A stretch of DNA of 64,000 bases from Dryomyza anilis (lineage: Eukaryota; Arthropoda; Insecta; Diptera; Dryomyzidae). The notes under the pieces are model-generated. The model was given only the letters and a program-made list of their open reading frames with translations. It was not told the DNA's origin and searched no databases. Location: the NCBI GenBank assembly GCA_951804985.1, contig OX638133.1:49506670-49570669 (forward strand), in the 5' to 3' direction. The number at the start of each line of letters is the position of its first letter. Positions within the stretch are counted from its first letter, which is position 1. Below, piece after piece: positions 33,557 through 45,650 of the stretch. A program made the position numbers and the translations under genes.

Positions 33557-36073
33557 AAGAAAAAATTATTATTAAAATGAATAATAGTTTTTTCTTTTAC
33601 ATCATTAATATCATCATATAAAGCATTACTACTATAAAAAAAATATGTATATAAATAAACTTAATAATAGTTTTTTCTTGTTCATCAATATACTATATTA
33701 TTTGAAAATATAATGTATTTGGAGGTTAATAACCTAATTACTAAACAACAGTTACAATGCACAGAACGTTGCAGTTGACAAAACAGTAGTTGATCAGGTT
33801 ACCGCTTTGCACTTGCTGCGTTTTGTGTTGTTCAGTTGTTCTTTTTAATTATACATATCAGACATTATGCTTAATTTTTTTTGCAACGAATTGTTTACTT
33901 TAACTTGGAAATATTTTGCGATTTTTAAATTTGAATATTTAAAGTTATTCTTGTGGAATATTCTTTTTCTTAGTAATTTATTATTATACTTTTCTTTAAA
34001 TAATATTTCTTTAACTTTCTTATTTATATTGTTGAAGTTTTTAATATTTGTTCACTTTTACTTTTACTATATTCTACTTCCATTTTTCCTTATTTTTCTC
34101 TAGTTTACTTTACTTTTATTTAATCAAATTTATTGTTACTTTTTTGTAATTTTAATTTGTTCTCATTTTACTTTAATTTTCTTAATTTTACTTTAACTTT
34201 ACTATATTTCCACTTCAACTTACATTCATTTTCTTTTACATATTTATAATATTTTAATAACATTAACATGTCATTAACTGCTGCGATCGCTGGTTCTGTT
34301 ACTCGTGTATATTATGTTGGCTGCATTTCAACTCTCGATTTCTTCTCACCTTCCCTGTATAGAATGGACAAAAGCTGATGTTCTTCGTCTTGATGTTAAT
34401 TGCTTGAAATCTTCTTGTCGTCGATATTATTTAATTTTTTCGTCTTCGATATTGCTTTGTTTTTCTGCCAAGTAAATCGTAATTTCTTGAGAGCGGATTT
34501 TAAAATGGATAATTTTGTAATCGTATATTTCTGGATCTTATTATAACTTGTCTTCCTCTAGCGAGTTCTTCTATCGATCAGGAATTAGTATCTTTTAATT
34601 ATACATTGATGTTGTCGTGTTCATTTGACTTTGTTGTTTTAGTACAGGTTCGCATTCACAGCTAATTAAGTGTATATGAATAAGCTCCTTCAACTTATAA
34701 TATTAGAGTGTTGTTTTGTGCTATAAAATTGCCATTTTTTTAATTATATGTATGTAAAGATGTAAAATGTTGTTGTCTCATTATGGTACAATAGTCGCAA
34801 CTTTGCATATTTTTCAAATTTCTACCTCCATATTTATAATGTAGCTCCTTCTTTCTCTTAATAAATCATCTGATTGACGTCCAATTGTTGTCGTCCGCAC
34901 CATAACTCTCACATGTTGTTTCATATGTCATTACATAACATTACCATTTAAGACCTTTTCCCAACAAAACTAAACGATCATCGTTGACGCTCCTGAATTG
35001 TATTTCTCTATTTTGTAATTCTTCGTTTTCCCTTCGTCTATTTGTTACTTCTTCGTCTCTTCGTGTACGTCTTGTCCATTTCCAGAACCAGGATCATTAA
35101 CTAAATACTATTATTACTTTACATTATAAAATCTTTAAATTGTATAAATAATTTATTTTTAACATCCTCTATAACTTATTTCCATTTACGTTATCTTATA
35201 TTAGAATATTGAATTACGTGTATATTTTATATATGTGTGTGTAAGTTACTATTATTTTACTACATGTTTATTTATACTTTTAAAATCTATAGTGTCTACT
35301 ATTGTTATAACCTAATTATTCTTTATACAAATTCATTAGGAATCAATGCTAGTCATTTTCAATAAGTAATATTTAGCTATTTATTCGTGCACTAATTTCC
35401 GAATTTAATCATGTTCTTATAATTCATTTTTTACTCCCTACTCCGCATTACTCTTGGTATGCATTATATTTAAACCCATTGGGCTACTATGCACTTTCCC
35501 TTGACTCCTCTCCACACCATCTCGCACATGCTATCCGTTTATTATTATCTTTCATATTCATATTAATTTTCGTCTTTTTTCTTATTTTTTTTTTCAGTAT
35601 ACATTATAACATACAAAATAACGTATCTCATTTCATTTGCATTAGTGCAGTGGTTCATATCGTTTGGTTCAATGCCATTGAGGTACTGACCTATCTCAAT
35701 TGTAGTGACAATTTAAATTTTATTTTACTATGTTATAGCTCATCTAATATACTCATGCTTATCACCTTATTCATTATTAACTGTTATTAACCTTTGATAT
35801 TTTCTTACTCATAATATCTTAAATTACTTTACTCCTTTATCTTTTTTCCTTATAAAACATTTGTTAGTACATGATTCAATGCTAGTCACCTTTAAAATTA
35901 ATACATAGCTATTTCCTCATGCACTAATCTATTTCAGTAATATTAAACACCTATTCCAAAAAAAAAATCTTATATATGCGTAATTTATTCCATTCACCAT
36001 TGTTTGCAGTATTATGCTTTTAACATGATCTACATTATGTATTATGATCATCATGAACTGTTTGTCACGTTAT
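33557..36073 (-). other. 2.5-kb non-coding 3' region of the gypsy-type element
   Basis: Lies between the pol stop and the polypurine tract, where errantiviruses carry env. No minus-strand frame of 60 codons or more exists here. The RNA strand is A-rich. Plus-strand frames (33867-34103, 35479-35790) are on the wrong strand and low-complexity. Either env decayed, or this lineage has a long untranslated tail. Confidence 0.75.
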
Positions 36074-39000
36074 TTATTTCGTTATATTTTCTTCAAAATT
36101 GTATGCTTTTAATAAGTTGTTATGGAATTTTTTACCTTTACCTTTGATAGAAATCATTGTCGTTACAGGACTTACTATCGAAAGTACCTCGTACGGTCCT
36201 ACCCAAATAGGTGAAAATTTATTCTTTCTATTCTGATTCTTTAACAAAATTTTATCGCCTACGCTAAATATTTTTGGGTGTAATGTGCTATCATAGATTT
36301 GTTTAGATTTTTCTTTTGCTTTTTCTTGATTCTCTCTCACGATTTCGTGTGTGCGTTGAATTTGGTATTTTAATAACTTGTTGTAATCATCGGTATTATA
36401 TACTGGTGAACATTTTCGCTTTAGATTTGTTGGCATATCAAAGTCGTACCCATATAAAGTACGGAATGGAGTTTGCCCCGTGGACATATGCACTGTGTTA
36501 TTGTGCACATGCATTGCTGAATTTAACCATTGGTCCCAGTTTGACCCATCTTCTTTTGAAAAATTCCTTAGATATTCTGCTAACGGACGATGGCTTCTTT
36601 CTAAAGACCCATTAGCTTGTGGATGATATGGCGTAATATGTAACTTTTTAATCCCTAATAATTTACAAGTATCTGAAAATAGTTTTGAGACGAAATTTGA
36701 ACCATTGTCCGTTACTAATACTTTCGGTATATTATGACGTGTAATGATTTCGTCGTAAAATGCTTTTGCTACTGTGTTTGCTTCTGCATCCGGTATGGCT
36801 ACGCAGCACATGTATTTTGAAAAATCATCTTGAAAAGTTAATATATATTTATTTCCAGATATAGTTTCCGGTAAAATACCTACAAGATCCATGTATACTT
36901 TATCGAATGGTCGTACAGGCGTATCAGTTAAAACCATTGGCATTTTAGTAAGCCTAGAACTTTTATTTATTTGGCATTTTTGACAATTCTTAACGTAATC
37001 TTTTATTTGTTTCTGCATACCTTTCCACTTAAATTGTTTTCTGATTCTGAAATATGTTTTCAAGGCGCCCTGGTGACCCCCTAATGCTGAGTCATGAAAG
37101 TCTTTTATAACAGTTTTAATTTCCTCTGGGTCAGTTAATAGTAGACTTGAGTTTAATTCGTTCTTGGTGTCTGTTGTTATTTCATCCAGTACTGGCGTGC
37201 TCATTTGTTGTTTGGTTTTTGAAATTTGATTATCTAATTTATTCTGTGTGGTCTTAGACCGTGTTTGGACCGCAGTAATATCTGGTTCTGGATGTGGAAT
37301 TCTACTTAAAGCATCTGCGTTCAAATTCTGTTTACCTGGTTTGTAAGATATTTCGTAATCATATTCTGATAATTTATGCCTGAAACGGGCTAACCTTGAT
37401 GTCTGATCTTTGAGATTTGCTGTGCTACGTAATGGTTGATGATCTGTATAAATTTGAAAATGTCGTCCTAGAAGATAAGCTCTAAAATTTTTCGTTGCCC
37501 AGACTATAGCTAAAAATTCCCTTTCAATGGTGGAGTAATTTTTTTCTGCTCCATTTAATGCCCTACTAGCAAATGCGATTGGTCGGTCGCTCCCTACGTT
37601 GCCCTGCGATAACACTGCGCCTATTGCTTCGTTACTTGCATCCGTTGTAAGTAAAAAAGGTTTTGTAAAGTCTGGATATGCGAGAATTGGTGGCGAAATT
37701 ATTGATTCGTTGAGTTTAATAAATGAATTTTGACAATCGTCAGTCCATGTGAATTTAACATCTTTCCTAAGTAAATTATTAATTGGTAATGATAATTTCG
37801 CCATATTGCCTATGAATTTTCTATAATAATTAATTAATCCCAAAAACGCTTGTACTTCTTTTTTATTTCTTGGCACCGGAATATTTTTTACGCATTCGAC
37901 CTTAGAGGGGTCTGGCAGCGCCCCTAGTTCCGAACATTAATGTCCTAAATATATAACTTCGCGACGTAAAAACTGACATTTTTCTGTATTTAATTTTAAA
38001 TTGTGTTCCCTTAATTTCTGCAATACTCTACTCAACCTAAGCTCATGTTCAGCTAAATTCTTTCCGTACACCACTATATCATCAAGGTAAACAAAGCAAT
38101 CGATACCCTGTAAACCTGTTAATATGTGGTTCATTATTCTTTGGAAGGTCGCTGGTGCACCTGTTAAGCCAAATGGCATTCTGTTAAATTCGAAATGACC
38201 CAGTCCTGTACTAAAAGCTGTTTTTTCTTTATCTCTTTCTTCTACTAAAACCTGATGATAACCGCTTGCTAAATCTAAGGTTGAAAAATATCTACTATGT
38301 CCTAACTGATCTAATATCTCGTCTATCCGAGGAATCGGAAATACTTGTTTAACTGTTACATCATTTAGTTTACGAAAATCTATTACTAATCTCCATTTTT
38401 TGCTACCTTCCTTACCACTCATTTTTGGTACCAACAATAACGGTGAATTCCAAGGTGAGGTACTCGGCGATATAATGCCGTCATCTAACATTTTTCCTAC
38501 CTGTCTATTAATTTCTTCCCTATGAGTGTGGGGTAGCTTATATTGTTTCTGATTAATTGGCGTTTGGTTCCACTGTGTAGTTATTTCATGTTTAAGCGCT
38601 GGCGTGTATGTTAATTTATCGCCATCTAAATGAAAAACATCATGATAAGAAACACACAGATTTTGTAAAGATGTAATTTCGTCTTTATTTAAAGTCTCAT
38701 CAATTTTAATTTCCTCTAATAATTTGTTAATTCTGTTTGTAATATTTACTGAATTTATGCTGTTTATTGTAGAATTATTGGTATCCGATTCTTTATACTG
38801 ATTAAAATTCGAAAATTTTGGTTTAAAAGTACTGTCTATTATAATTTCTTTTTCTGTAGCATTTAAAACTGAAACATAAACTCTATTTTTGCTAACATTC
38901 GATATGCTTTCGCCCAAATATACTCCTGGAAAAATTTCCTGTTTATGAATTAATACGATTGGAATTTTTGTTTTTAAATGTAATGATACAATCTTTGCGG

Positions 39001-39571
39001 TTCTCGCTTGAATTTTAATTTGTTGATTAAAAAAAATATTCTGTATTTCTGTCTGTGATTTCATGGGTAGTTTTATAATATGATTTTTATGTTTATCAAA
39101 GAATGTTATTGTTTTGTCTATCGCATTTATTACAGATCGATTCCATAAATTGTCACGTCCGATTATTCCGTCAGCTGGTACTCCTTGTTCAAGTGACACT
39201 GCGTGTAACATTAAACTTAAGCGCCTTATGTTCCTATGTTGGATTTTGGTGGAACCTAATGTTCTAACGCACCCACCAAAAGCTCCCTTTAAATCCTTTT
39301 GTATACTCTCGTTAAAGTCTGGTAAACTTGTCATTGCATTTTCTTTTACTATACTGGCATCAGCTCCTGAGTCTACTAGTAAAATAAGTCTTCCATTTTT
39401 AGCTGCCTCGCAAGGTACTTCAATGAAAACGTCACTTACATTAGTTAAAACCGAGCTATCTGCATGTCCACTGCATATTATGCGATCACCTTCATCTTCC
39501 TTTAATTCATATTTTAATTCATTGGTCTCCTCTGTTCTACGGAAATTTAATGGAGTAGTAAATTCAACCAC
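36074..39571 (-). pseudogene. pol: Pol polyprotein, one in-frame stop
   Basis: One frame of about 1165 codons broken only by TAA at 37937-37939 after REVIYLGH. Protease DSGA at residues 67-70 (LILLVDSGADASIV). RT has KWRLVIDFRKLNDVT and CFVYLDDIVVYGK; RNase H has TTDASNEAIGAVLS and IYTDHQPLRSTANL. Integrase keeps its HHCC finger (HDSALGGH...CQKC) and catalytic residues (VYMDLVG, VTDNGSNF, NGSLERSH). The first half runs 39571-37937; downstream codons continue in the same frame to 36074. A sequencing error or a single recent nonsense change could explain the stop. Confidence 0.9.
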
Positions 39572-40526
39572 AGTCTCTTCTTTTTCTTTTTTCGTGGCAA
39601 TTATCTATTTTATGCCCCTGTGTATCCCTCCATGAATATTTCATATTACTTGTATTATTTTTCCCGTTATACATCTTATTATCCATATTAACAAAATTGC
39701 CAATATTATTATAAGCACATATCCAATTAGATTCGTGACCATAAGCTCCACATTCGTAGCAGAACGGCGTATTTTTCCTAATAATACAATCGTCCCTAGT
39801 ATGCCCAAATTTACTACAAAATGAACATGTTGGAACACTCCTTTTATAGTTACTTTTATTATTATTTATTTGTTGCAATTTATTTTCCGACTGAGTGTTC
39901 TCTAATTTAGTTTTTTCTATATAATTATATTCATCCTCTTCCGACCTTGGACTTCGCTGCATAAGAGCCTGCACATTTAAAGCTTCTTCCAACAATGTAT
40001 CTAATGTTTCTGACTTACTACCCAACAGTACAACTTTTATCGTTCGATCCCTCACCCCTACTTTAAAAGAGATCAACACTGAACTCTGTAATTCCAAACT
40101 GAATACGTCATCTTCACTTATCTTTTTACTGTATTTTTTACTTGCAATTTCCAAAGCCATGGATTGCAACTCATCTAATCGTCTCCCAAACGCTCTCAAA
40201 CTCTCTTTACTATTTTGATAAGCTTTTTTAATCTCTTTTAGTACTGAATCTAAAGAAATTTCTTTTAAGTACGTATTTTTTAACAACTCGTATAATTCTT
40301 CTATTTTTTGAAACTGTTTTGTCCTCACTAATTTATATGCATCTCCCTCCAAACGTAACCTAACACATTTTATAAATTCCTCACTATCTGATTCTTTAAT
40401 TTTTAACTTTGCTGTTTCACAACATTCAATAAATTTATACAATTCTGTTTCTAATAATGGAGATTCCGCCCCAGAAAAGTAAGGAACAACGTAATGAACG
40501 CGTTTCAATACATTTTCAGTACCCAT
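39564..40526 (-). CDS. gag: Gag polyprotein of the gypsy-type element
   Basis: 320 residues from MGTENVLKRVHYVVPYFSGA. The capsid-like region includes RLRLEGDAYKLVRTKQF. Two zinc knuckles follow: CSFCSKFGHTRDDC (CX2CX4HX4C) and CYECGAYGHESNWIC (CX2CX4HX5C), which bind genomic RNA in the particle. It is intact. The end overlaps pol near an A-rich run; pol lies in the +1 (equivalently -2) frame relative to gag by my reading, so expression probably uses frameshifting. Confidence 0.9.
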   Translation of the reverse strand: MGTENVLKRVHYVVPYFSGAESPLLETELYKFIECCETAKLKIKESDSEEFIKCVRLRLEGDAYKLVRTKQFQKIEELYELLKNTYLKEISLDSVLKEIKKAYQNSKESLRAFGRRLDELQSMALEIASKKYSKKISEDDVFSLELQSSVLISFKVGVRDRTIKVVLLGSKSETLDTLLEEALNVQALMQRSPRSEEDEYNYIEKTKLENTQSENKLQQINNNKSNYKRSVPTCSFCSKFGHTRDDCIIRKNTPFCYECGAYGHESNWICAYNNIGNFVNMDNKMYNGKNNTSNMKYSWRDTQGHKIDNCHEKRKRRDCG

Positions 40527-41354
40527 TATTAGTGTTTCTTATTTTTCCATTTACTTAATTATATAATTCACTATGCCTTTTTTAATTAAATTATTTATTT
40601 TGTTTTTACTAGTTTCATATTAAATAAACTTTTAACCATTTTTTAATTTATCTATTAAATTTTTTACAAATATTTTTTATCTCATTTTTATGTTTCATTT
40701 TTTAAACTTTTTAATCTATATTTCCAAATCATATCAACATGTAATTTATGAATACTGAATTAATTTATTTATTGCATTTAATTTGGTTAAAATTTTCCAG
40801 TTTTGTTTTTAATTAATTTCGCAACATTATGAAAACATTACTGTAACAAAATTCTTATGTTATTCAATTTATTTAAATTCACAATTTTATTAATTATTAT
40901 CATTTAATGACTCAAACTATTCTATATTGTTTCACTATTACTTTAAATGTGCTTTAATATATCAATTAAACAATTTTATAAAACATTTAGTTTACTTATT
41001 TAATTTTCTGATTTATCAAATTATATCATTTATGTTATTCATTTCTCAATTTTATTTCACAATTAATTTCAAAATGTTCCATTGTTTTTTCATTTTTTAA
41101 ATGTCAATTTTCACAATCCCATGATTTTTACTTATTACAACTCTCAAACATGTCTCTTGTTTTATATCACAAATTTACAAAATGTTATTTTTTTTTTTAC
41201 CGCTCACATTTTTTTCACTATTTTTCACAATACTCACAAATGTAAAAAATATTTTCTCTGATCCTAAATATTTATTTCTTCCAATATTAATCTCCATCCA
41301 GTCCTTCTCGTCCCTTGGGAGTTGATGTATGGTTCGAAAACCGGCTGCGCCAAA
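40527..41354 (-). other. 5' leader of the gypsy-type element
   Basis: Untranslated leader of about 830 bases from the primer binding site to the gag ATG. The RNA strand is strongly A-rich. No conserved ORF. Confidence 0.7.
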
Positions 41355-41908
41355 TGTTGTAATTAAAATGTCCGTTGCTTAGGCGTGAAGCCAAATGTCG
41401 CAACGTTCCTTTTATAATTACCCATGATGTCCTACCAGAGAATGTCCAACGTCGAAGTTCCATTTTTATTAACCGAAATAATTCAAACAAGTCTTTTCTT
41501 TTAAGACATACTTTTATTTACTCTAAAGTTATATTTTAATATTAACATTATTGTCTACTACTGAACTACTGATTTACCACTAACTTAAAATCTCACTTAA
41601 ACTATTATAAGAAGGCATGTTTCAAATCTAAATGCTCCGGCAGAGTGCCGTGCGCAAATTCCACTCACTATTTGCTTCCGTAAGGGAAAAGGCCCTTAGC
41701 CAATCATGCTGCTGCTGGTATTACCCAGCTTCGCTCATACTGTTGCTAGTTCATTGGCTTGCTTGACTATGACACATATGTCCTACGTTGCACTTTACTG
41801 CAACGTAACGATAACTGCATGAAATAGTCATCGCGTAAATAGGTCACGATACGTTTATAATATCAACGTATAGTGACTTACCAAAACACACTATGTTGAC
41901 TTACAACA
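41355..41908 (-). repeat. 5' LTR of the gypsy-type element
   Basis: 554 bp, TGTTGT to ACAACA. It differs from the other LTR at a single place I can see (C at 41635 against T at 33265). Such identity means recent insertion, since LTRs are identical when they integrate. Confidence 0.95.
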
Positions 41909-41912
41909 GTAT

Positions 41913-43043
41913 GGTAGCATGACGTTTGGCCTGGGGACGGTTCGCCTTGGGATGTTTCGCCTGGGGACGTTTCGCCATTCCATTGTGAATTTTATTTTGA
42001 ATTTATTTTATCAGGGTTGCCACCACTTTATTTAAGTGTTACCCAAAATATATATAAATACACAATATTATTTAAAATTAAAAATATAGTAAATAATTTA
42101 AATTTATAAAAAAGGAGTAAATTATAAATAATAGTAAATGATTTTCTATTCAAACCATGGAACCAATTTTAATGTATTCATGTATGAAAGCATTTATGTA
42201 AATATGAATGAGGACATATATGTGCAAAACCTCTGTACTAAACCTCTTTTTATGTTGAAGTTAAACCTCCAAAAGTAATGGGATTTATTTATTTATTTAT
42301 TTATTTATTTATGTATCACTAGAAACAAAGTACACGGAAAGGTATATTAATTGAGATAAACATTTATAAATGTTAAATTCGAATCTCAGCAAAAAAATGA
42401 GTTTCTTAAATATACATAAATAAAACTTGTTTTTATCGATTTTTTATATCAATTAAGAAACCTGTTTTAATTTTTTAATTACTTCGGGGTTAAGAATAAA
42501 TTAATATATTTTTACTATGGGTGTGTGCGAGTTTGTCTTAATTTTGAAAATAATGCAGTGTTTACTATTCAAGTTATGATGGATAAATAATTGCTAATAA
42601 AAACTATATTTTATGATAGCAAACAAACTGAATTCCGATTATCAAATAACGATCGAATGAAAACCCAATATTTGAATTTTGTCTTCAAATTTTAGAAAAA
42701 CTCGCATTTTCTTTATTATCATCAGAAAAATATACCTTATACAATCATTCGTAAATTGACAGATTTAATATAATACTTTCAAAATATAATATATTGAAAA
42801 TCATCCATTTTTATATTTAATTATACAGATTATAATAATTGTAATTCTTTAAAAATTAACTAAAAATAAAATTACAAATACATGTTCATAAATTAAATTT
42901 AGTATGGCAACTCTGAGTCTTTGTCGTTTCTTCATTCTCTTCAATTTCGTAATATTCACAATTAAATTCACAATGAAATGGCGAGGCATCCCCAGGCGAA
43001 ACGTCCCAAGGCGAACCGTCCCCAGGTCAAACGCCATGCTACC
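41913..43043. mobile_element. Foldback-like TIR element, 1.13 kb, repeat-bearing ends
   Basis: Ends GGTAGCATGACGTTTGGCC and, reverse-complemented, GGTAGCATGGCGTTTGACC. Each TIR holds three 15-bp tandem words of the form (T)GGGGACG(G/T)TTCGCC, and homology runs about 100 bases (to CCATT(T/C)CATTGTGAATT). Tandem subrepeats in TIRs are typical of foldback elements. Related pieces occur at 43962-44324, 61857-62100 and 62133-62575. No transposase. Confidence 0.8.
42283..42313. repeat. (ATTT)n microsatellite
   Basis: About seven ATTT units inside the foldback-like element. Confidence 0.85.
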
Positions 43044-43073
43044 GAAAAAAGATTTTACTTAAATTATTAAGAA

Positions 43074-43266
43074 CCCAATAAGCAAAGAATTTTCTTTTAC
43101 AACCAGTCGGATGTAATGTCATGATCAAGCCGAAGAAATGAATGTTATTCCAACGTTGGTTTTCGTAGTTAAAAAAACTTGACACGAAAGTCACTACACA
43201 AAATTACTCAGTGGCAACCCAGTGACGCGATAAATTAAATGTCTACAAGAAAATTTTCATTTTTTT
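43074..43266 (+). repeat. Dispersed ~190-bp repeat, copy 1
   Basis: Matches 56081-56268 in the opposite orientation: TGTAATGTCATGATCAAGCC, TGAATGTTATTCCAACGTTG, CAGTGGCAACCCAGTGACG. The plus-strand left end is CCCAATAA. Element type unknown. Confidence 0.75.
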
Positions 43267-43352
43267 CACCACTACATATGTGCCACTGCATTCGCACAAA
43301 CAGTGAGATCATTGTTTTTCGCTTGAATTAGGAAACAGACAAATCAATTAAT

Positions 43353-43669
43353 ATGAAAGTGCAGGTCCAAACACGAAAGTCATCCCGAGAATTCTACTGC
43401 ACGGAAAATGCACGATGAGCTGATATACAATGTAAGTGGCCAAGGTTTACGAATACGTTTATGAAATATTAATATAATTTCATTCATACGCAGACAACAT
43501 TGATATTTTACGAGAACCTGGCAATGTTTTACATCGCTGTGGCGCAATTGGATTCACTAATTTGATCTTCGAGGCACGTCGTGGATTTTACAAGGAGTTC
43601 CTGTACACTGCCACCGGTGGTGGTGCTGTTGCAGCTGTAGAACATACTTTAATTCCTTATAATATATAG
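43353..43669 (+). pseudogene. Mic26/27-like (MICOS, apolipoprotein O family) gene fragment with retained intron
   Basis: ATG at 43353 opens MKVQVQTRKSSREFYCTENA, then a TGA, then ADIQ before a perfect donor GTAAGT (43432). The acceptor ACGCAG is at 43488-43493. Exon 2 continues in phase: YNIDILREPGNVLHRCGAIG, FTNLIFEARRGFYKEFLY, then TATGGGAVAAVEH to a stop. The pattern GN-hhR-GaIGftGLI...RRgF.kk.LY fits the membrane segment of MICOS subunits Mic26/Mic27. A nonsense codon and lack of other exons mark a fragment. Identity is from recalled family pattern, not a search. Confidence 0.5.
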
Positions 43670-43961
43670 TATTATAACTTATATGCGTTTTCTTTTATTT
43701 TATATTTAAACCTTTAATTAGGGAAATATATGGGCTTGAATTCAAGTGTAATTTGAAGGTCGAATCACATTTTATTTATAGCTTACAATTAAGTTAAACC
43801 TCGAATATATATTGAATGTCGGAATTCAAGTTTAGGTAAAGGCTAGATTCAATTGGATAAAAAGCTACCAGTTTTGCTGGAGAACGCTATGGTTTTCAAG
43901 CTTACAATTACAAAAGGTTGAACACTTTTCTCCAGTGAAAGCTTCGATATCCATGTTCAAT
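43430..43961 (+). repeat. Left arm of a large inverted repeat
   Basis: Besides the Mic26/27-like exon it shares, with 46409-46890 in reverse, long blocks such as CTTGAATTCAAGTGTAATTT, TTAGGTAAAGGCTAGATTCA, TTGGATAAAAAGCTACCAGT and GTGAAAGCTTCGATATCCAT. It ends CCATGTTCAAT, where the foldback-like fragment is inserted. Confidence 0.85.
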
Positions 43962-44324
43962 GGTAGAATGACGTTTGGCCTGGGGACGGTTCGCCTTGGG
44001 ACGATTCGCCTGGGGATGCCTCGCCATTTCATTGTGAATTTAATTGTGAATATTACGAAATGGAAGAGAATGAAGAAACGAAAAAGTGTCAGAGTTGCCA
44101 GACTAAATATAATTTATTAAAATGTATTTGTAATTTTATTTTTAGGTAATTTTTAAAGAATTACAGAATGATTGTATAGGGTATATTTTTCTGATGATAA
44201 TAAAGGAAATGCGAGTTTTTCTAAAATTTGAAGACAAAATTCAAATATTGGGTTTTCATTCGATCGTTATTTGATAACCGGAATTCTGTTTGTTTGCTAT
44301 CATAAAATATAGTTTTTATTAGCA
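43962..44324 (+). mobile_element. Partial foldback-like element with 8-bp duplication
   Basis: Matches the right end of 41913-43043, from GGTAGAATGACGTTTGGCC inward for 363 bp. It is flanked by TGTTCAAT at 43954-43961 and 44325-44332, which suggests this half-element moved as a unit with an 8-bp target duplication. Confidence 0.75.
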
Positions 44325-44349
44325 TGTTCAATATTACCATGTTCAATAT

Positions 44350-45650
44350 ACATTCGAAAATCACTTAATATCCAGGTTTTTGGTTTATTGGGAATTGATG
44401 AAACACTAAAAGAAGGTATATCGAAAAGAGTATTTTTATATATTGCTTATTTATCTATTTATATTATAGATATCATCAAAGTGGAAGGGTCGTCTGCATT
44501 ATACAAATGAATGGAAGAAAGCAAAACAACGGCAACCAAAAGACGTTTTAATAGAAAATCTGCAAAGTAAACATTACATTCAAAGCAATAAAAATGAAAA
44601 CTATAGAATTTTGGGTTTTTTGGTTTTATTTGGTCTAATTTTCATTAGTTTACTATTTATTTAACCGTCACTAACCAGTGTTATCAAAGCAGCCATTTTA
44701 TGGCTAGATTTAGCCATTTTTGGAATGTTTTAGCCATTAAATTCTGAAAATACTACCAGCCGGAAATTTAGCCACTTTTTTATTTAAGCCATTTTAGATA
44801 TTTTTTATTAGATTTTTATTTGCATGTGGCAAATATTCCAAAATATACAATTCATACTTAGTTAAATACTTAATTAAAACTAAATTAAAATATATATTTT
44901 TAGTTGAACGAAAAATAGTAATATCGATTATTAACATAACAAATATTGAAAAAAATACTGGTACAAAGAACACAGAGGTAAGAAATCGCTGTTAAAATGT
45001 ATTTTTTGTGAGTATTAAAATCCATTAATGAAAGAAACTTTGTTCACACTATTTAGACAAAAGGACTGTATATTTTCAGTACAAGGAACTGTGTCCTTTT
45101 TCAAACATGATATCATTGTAAAATGAGTAGTTTCAAAATGTCCCCTTTTTTTTAAAGTTTCGACATGGATTCCGAATATATGATATTTGCATTAAAGTGG
45201 TTAACACATGAATATTAAAGAGCTTCAGGAAACTTAAACGGGATTATTAAGTGCTCAATCCGCAAAATTATTCAAAAATGAGGCACTTGACCGAAGAGTT
45301 TCTAATCTGGTGTTTTGTATTAAATAAAATAAAATTTAGCCATTTTTTGAGAAATTTTAGCCATATTTGGCCGTTGGGTAATGGCAACGCTGTCAATAAC
45401 CTCAAAATTATAACAGTTTATTTTACGTAAAATATTTCGTAAATTTACCAGTAATTTAATCGTCACTTATTACCAAAAGAACAGTGACAAACATATGTAG
45501 ATGAGTGAGAAAGAGATAAAATTTCACACGCACACAAAAGTTTCGGTCATTTATCTCCCGACACTCTTAAAAGCGTTATAGAAATTTTACTGAGACTTTC
45601 AGTTTTGCTACTACCCAATAAACCAAAAACCTGGATATAAAGTGATTATC
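44350..45650. mobile_element. Element with ~38-bp inverted ends, 1.3 kb
   Basis: CGAAAATCACTTAATATCCA GG TTTTTGGTTTATTGGG at about 44355-44392 is mirrored by CCCAATAAACCAAAAACCTG GATATAAAGTGATTATCG near 45606-45646. Inside, TTTTAGCCATT words recur (44690-44800 and 45345-45380). No coding frame. Element class unknown. Confidence 0.6.

Larger units (their letters stand above)
32985..41908 (-). mobile_element. Young Ty3/gypsy-type LTR retrotransposon, 8.9 kb
   Basis: Two 554-bp LTRs (TGTTGT...ACAACA), a 4-bp GTAT duplication (32981-32984, 41909-41912), a TGGCGCAGCCGG primer site next to the 5' LTR (41340-41354), gag, pol, and a purine-rich tract AAGGGTGGAGG beside the 3' LTR. Transcription is leftward. 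Pol order (protease, RT, RNase H, integrase) is Ty3/gypsy; sequence style suggests the 412/mdg1 or 17.6 group. No env frame is seen. The one defect I find is a stop within pol. Confidence 0.95.

Noticed and set aside
35479..35790. 103-codon plus-strand ORF with hydrophobic stretches as a possible env
   Set aside because: It is antisense to the element and low-complexity T-rich; env would be on the minus strand.
39114..39635. 173-codon plus-strand ORF
   Set aside because: Shadow of the protease region of pol on the minus strand.
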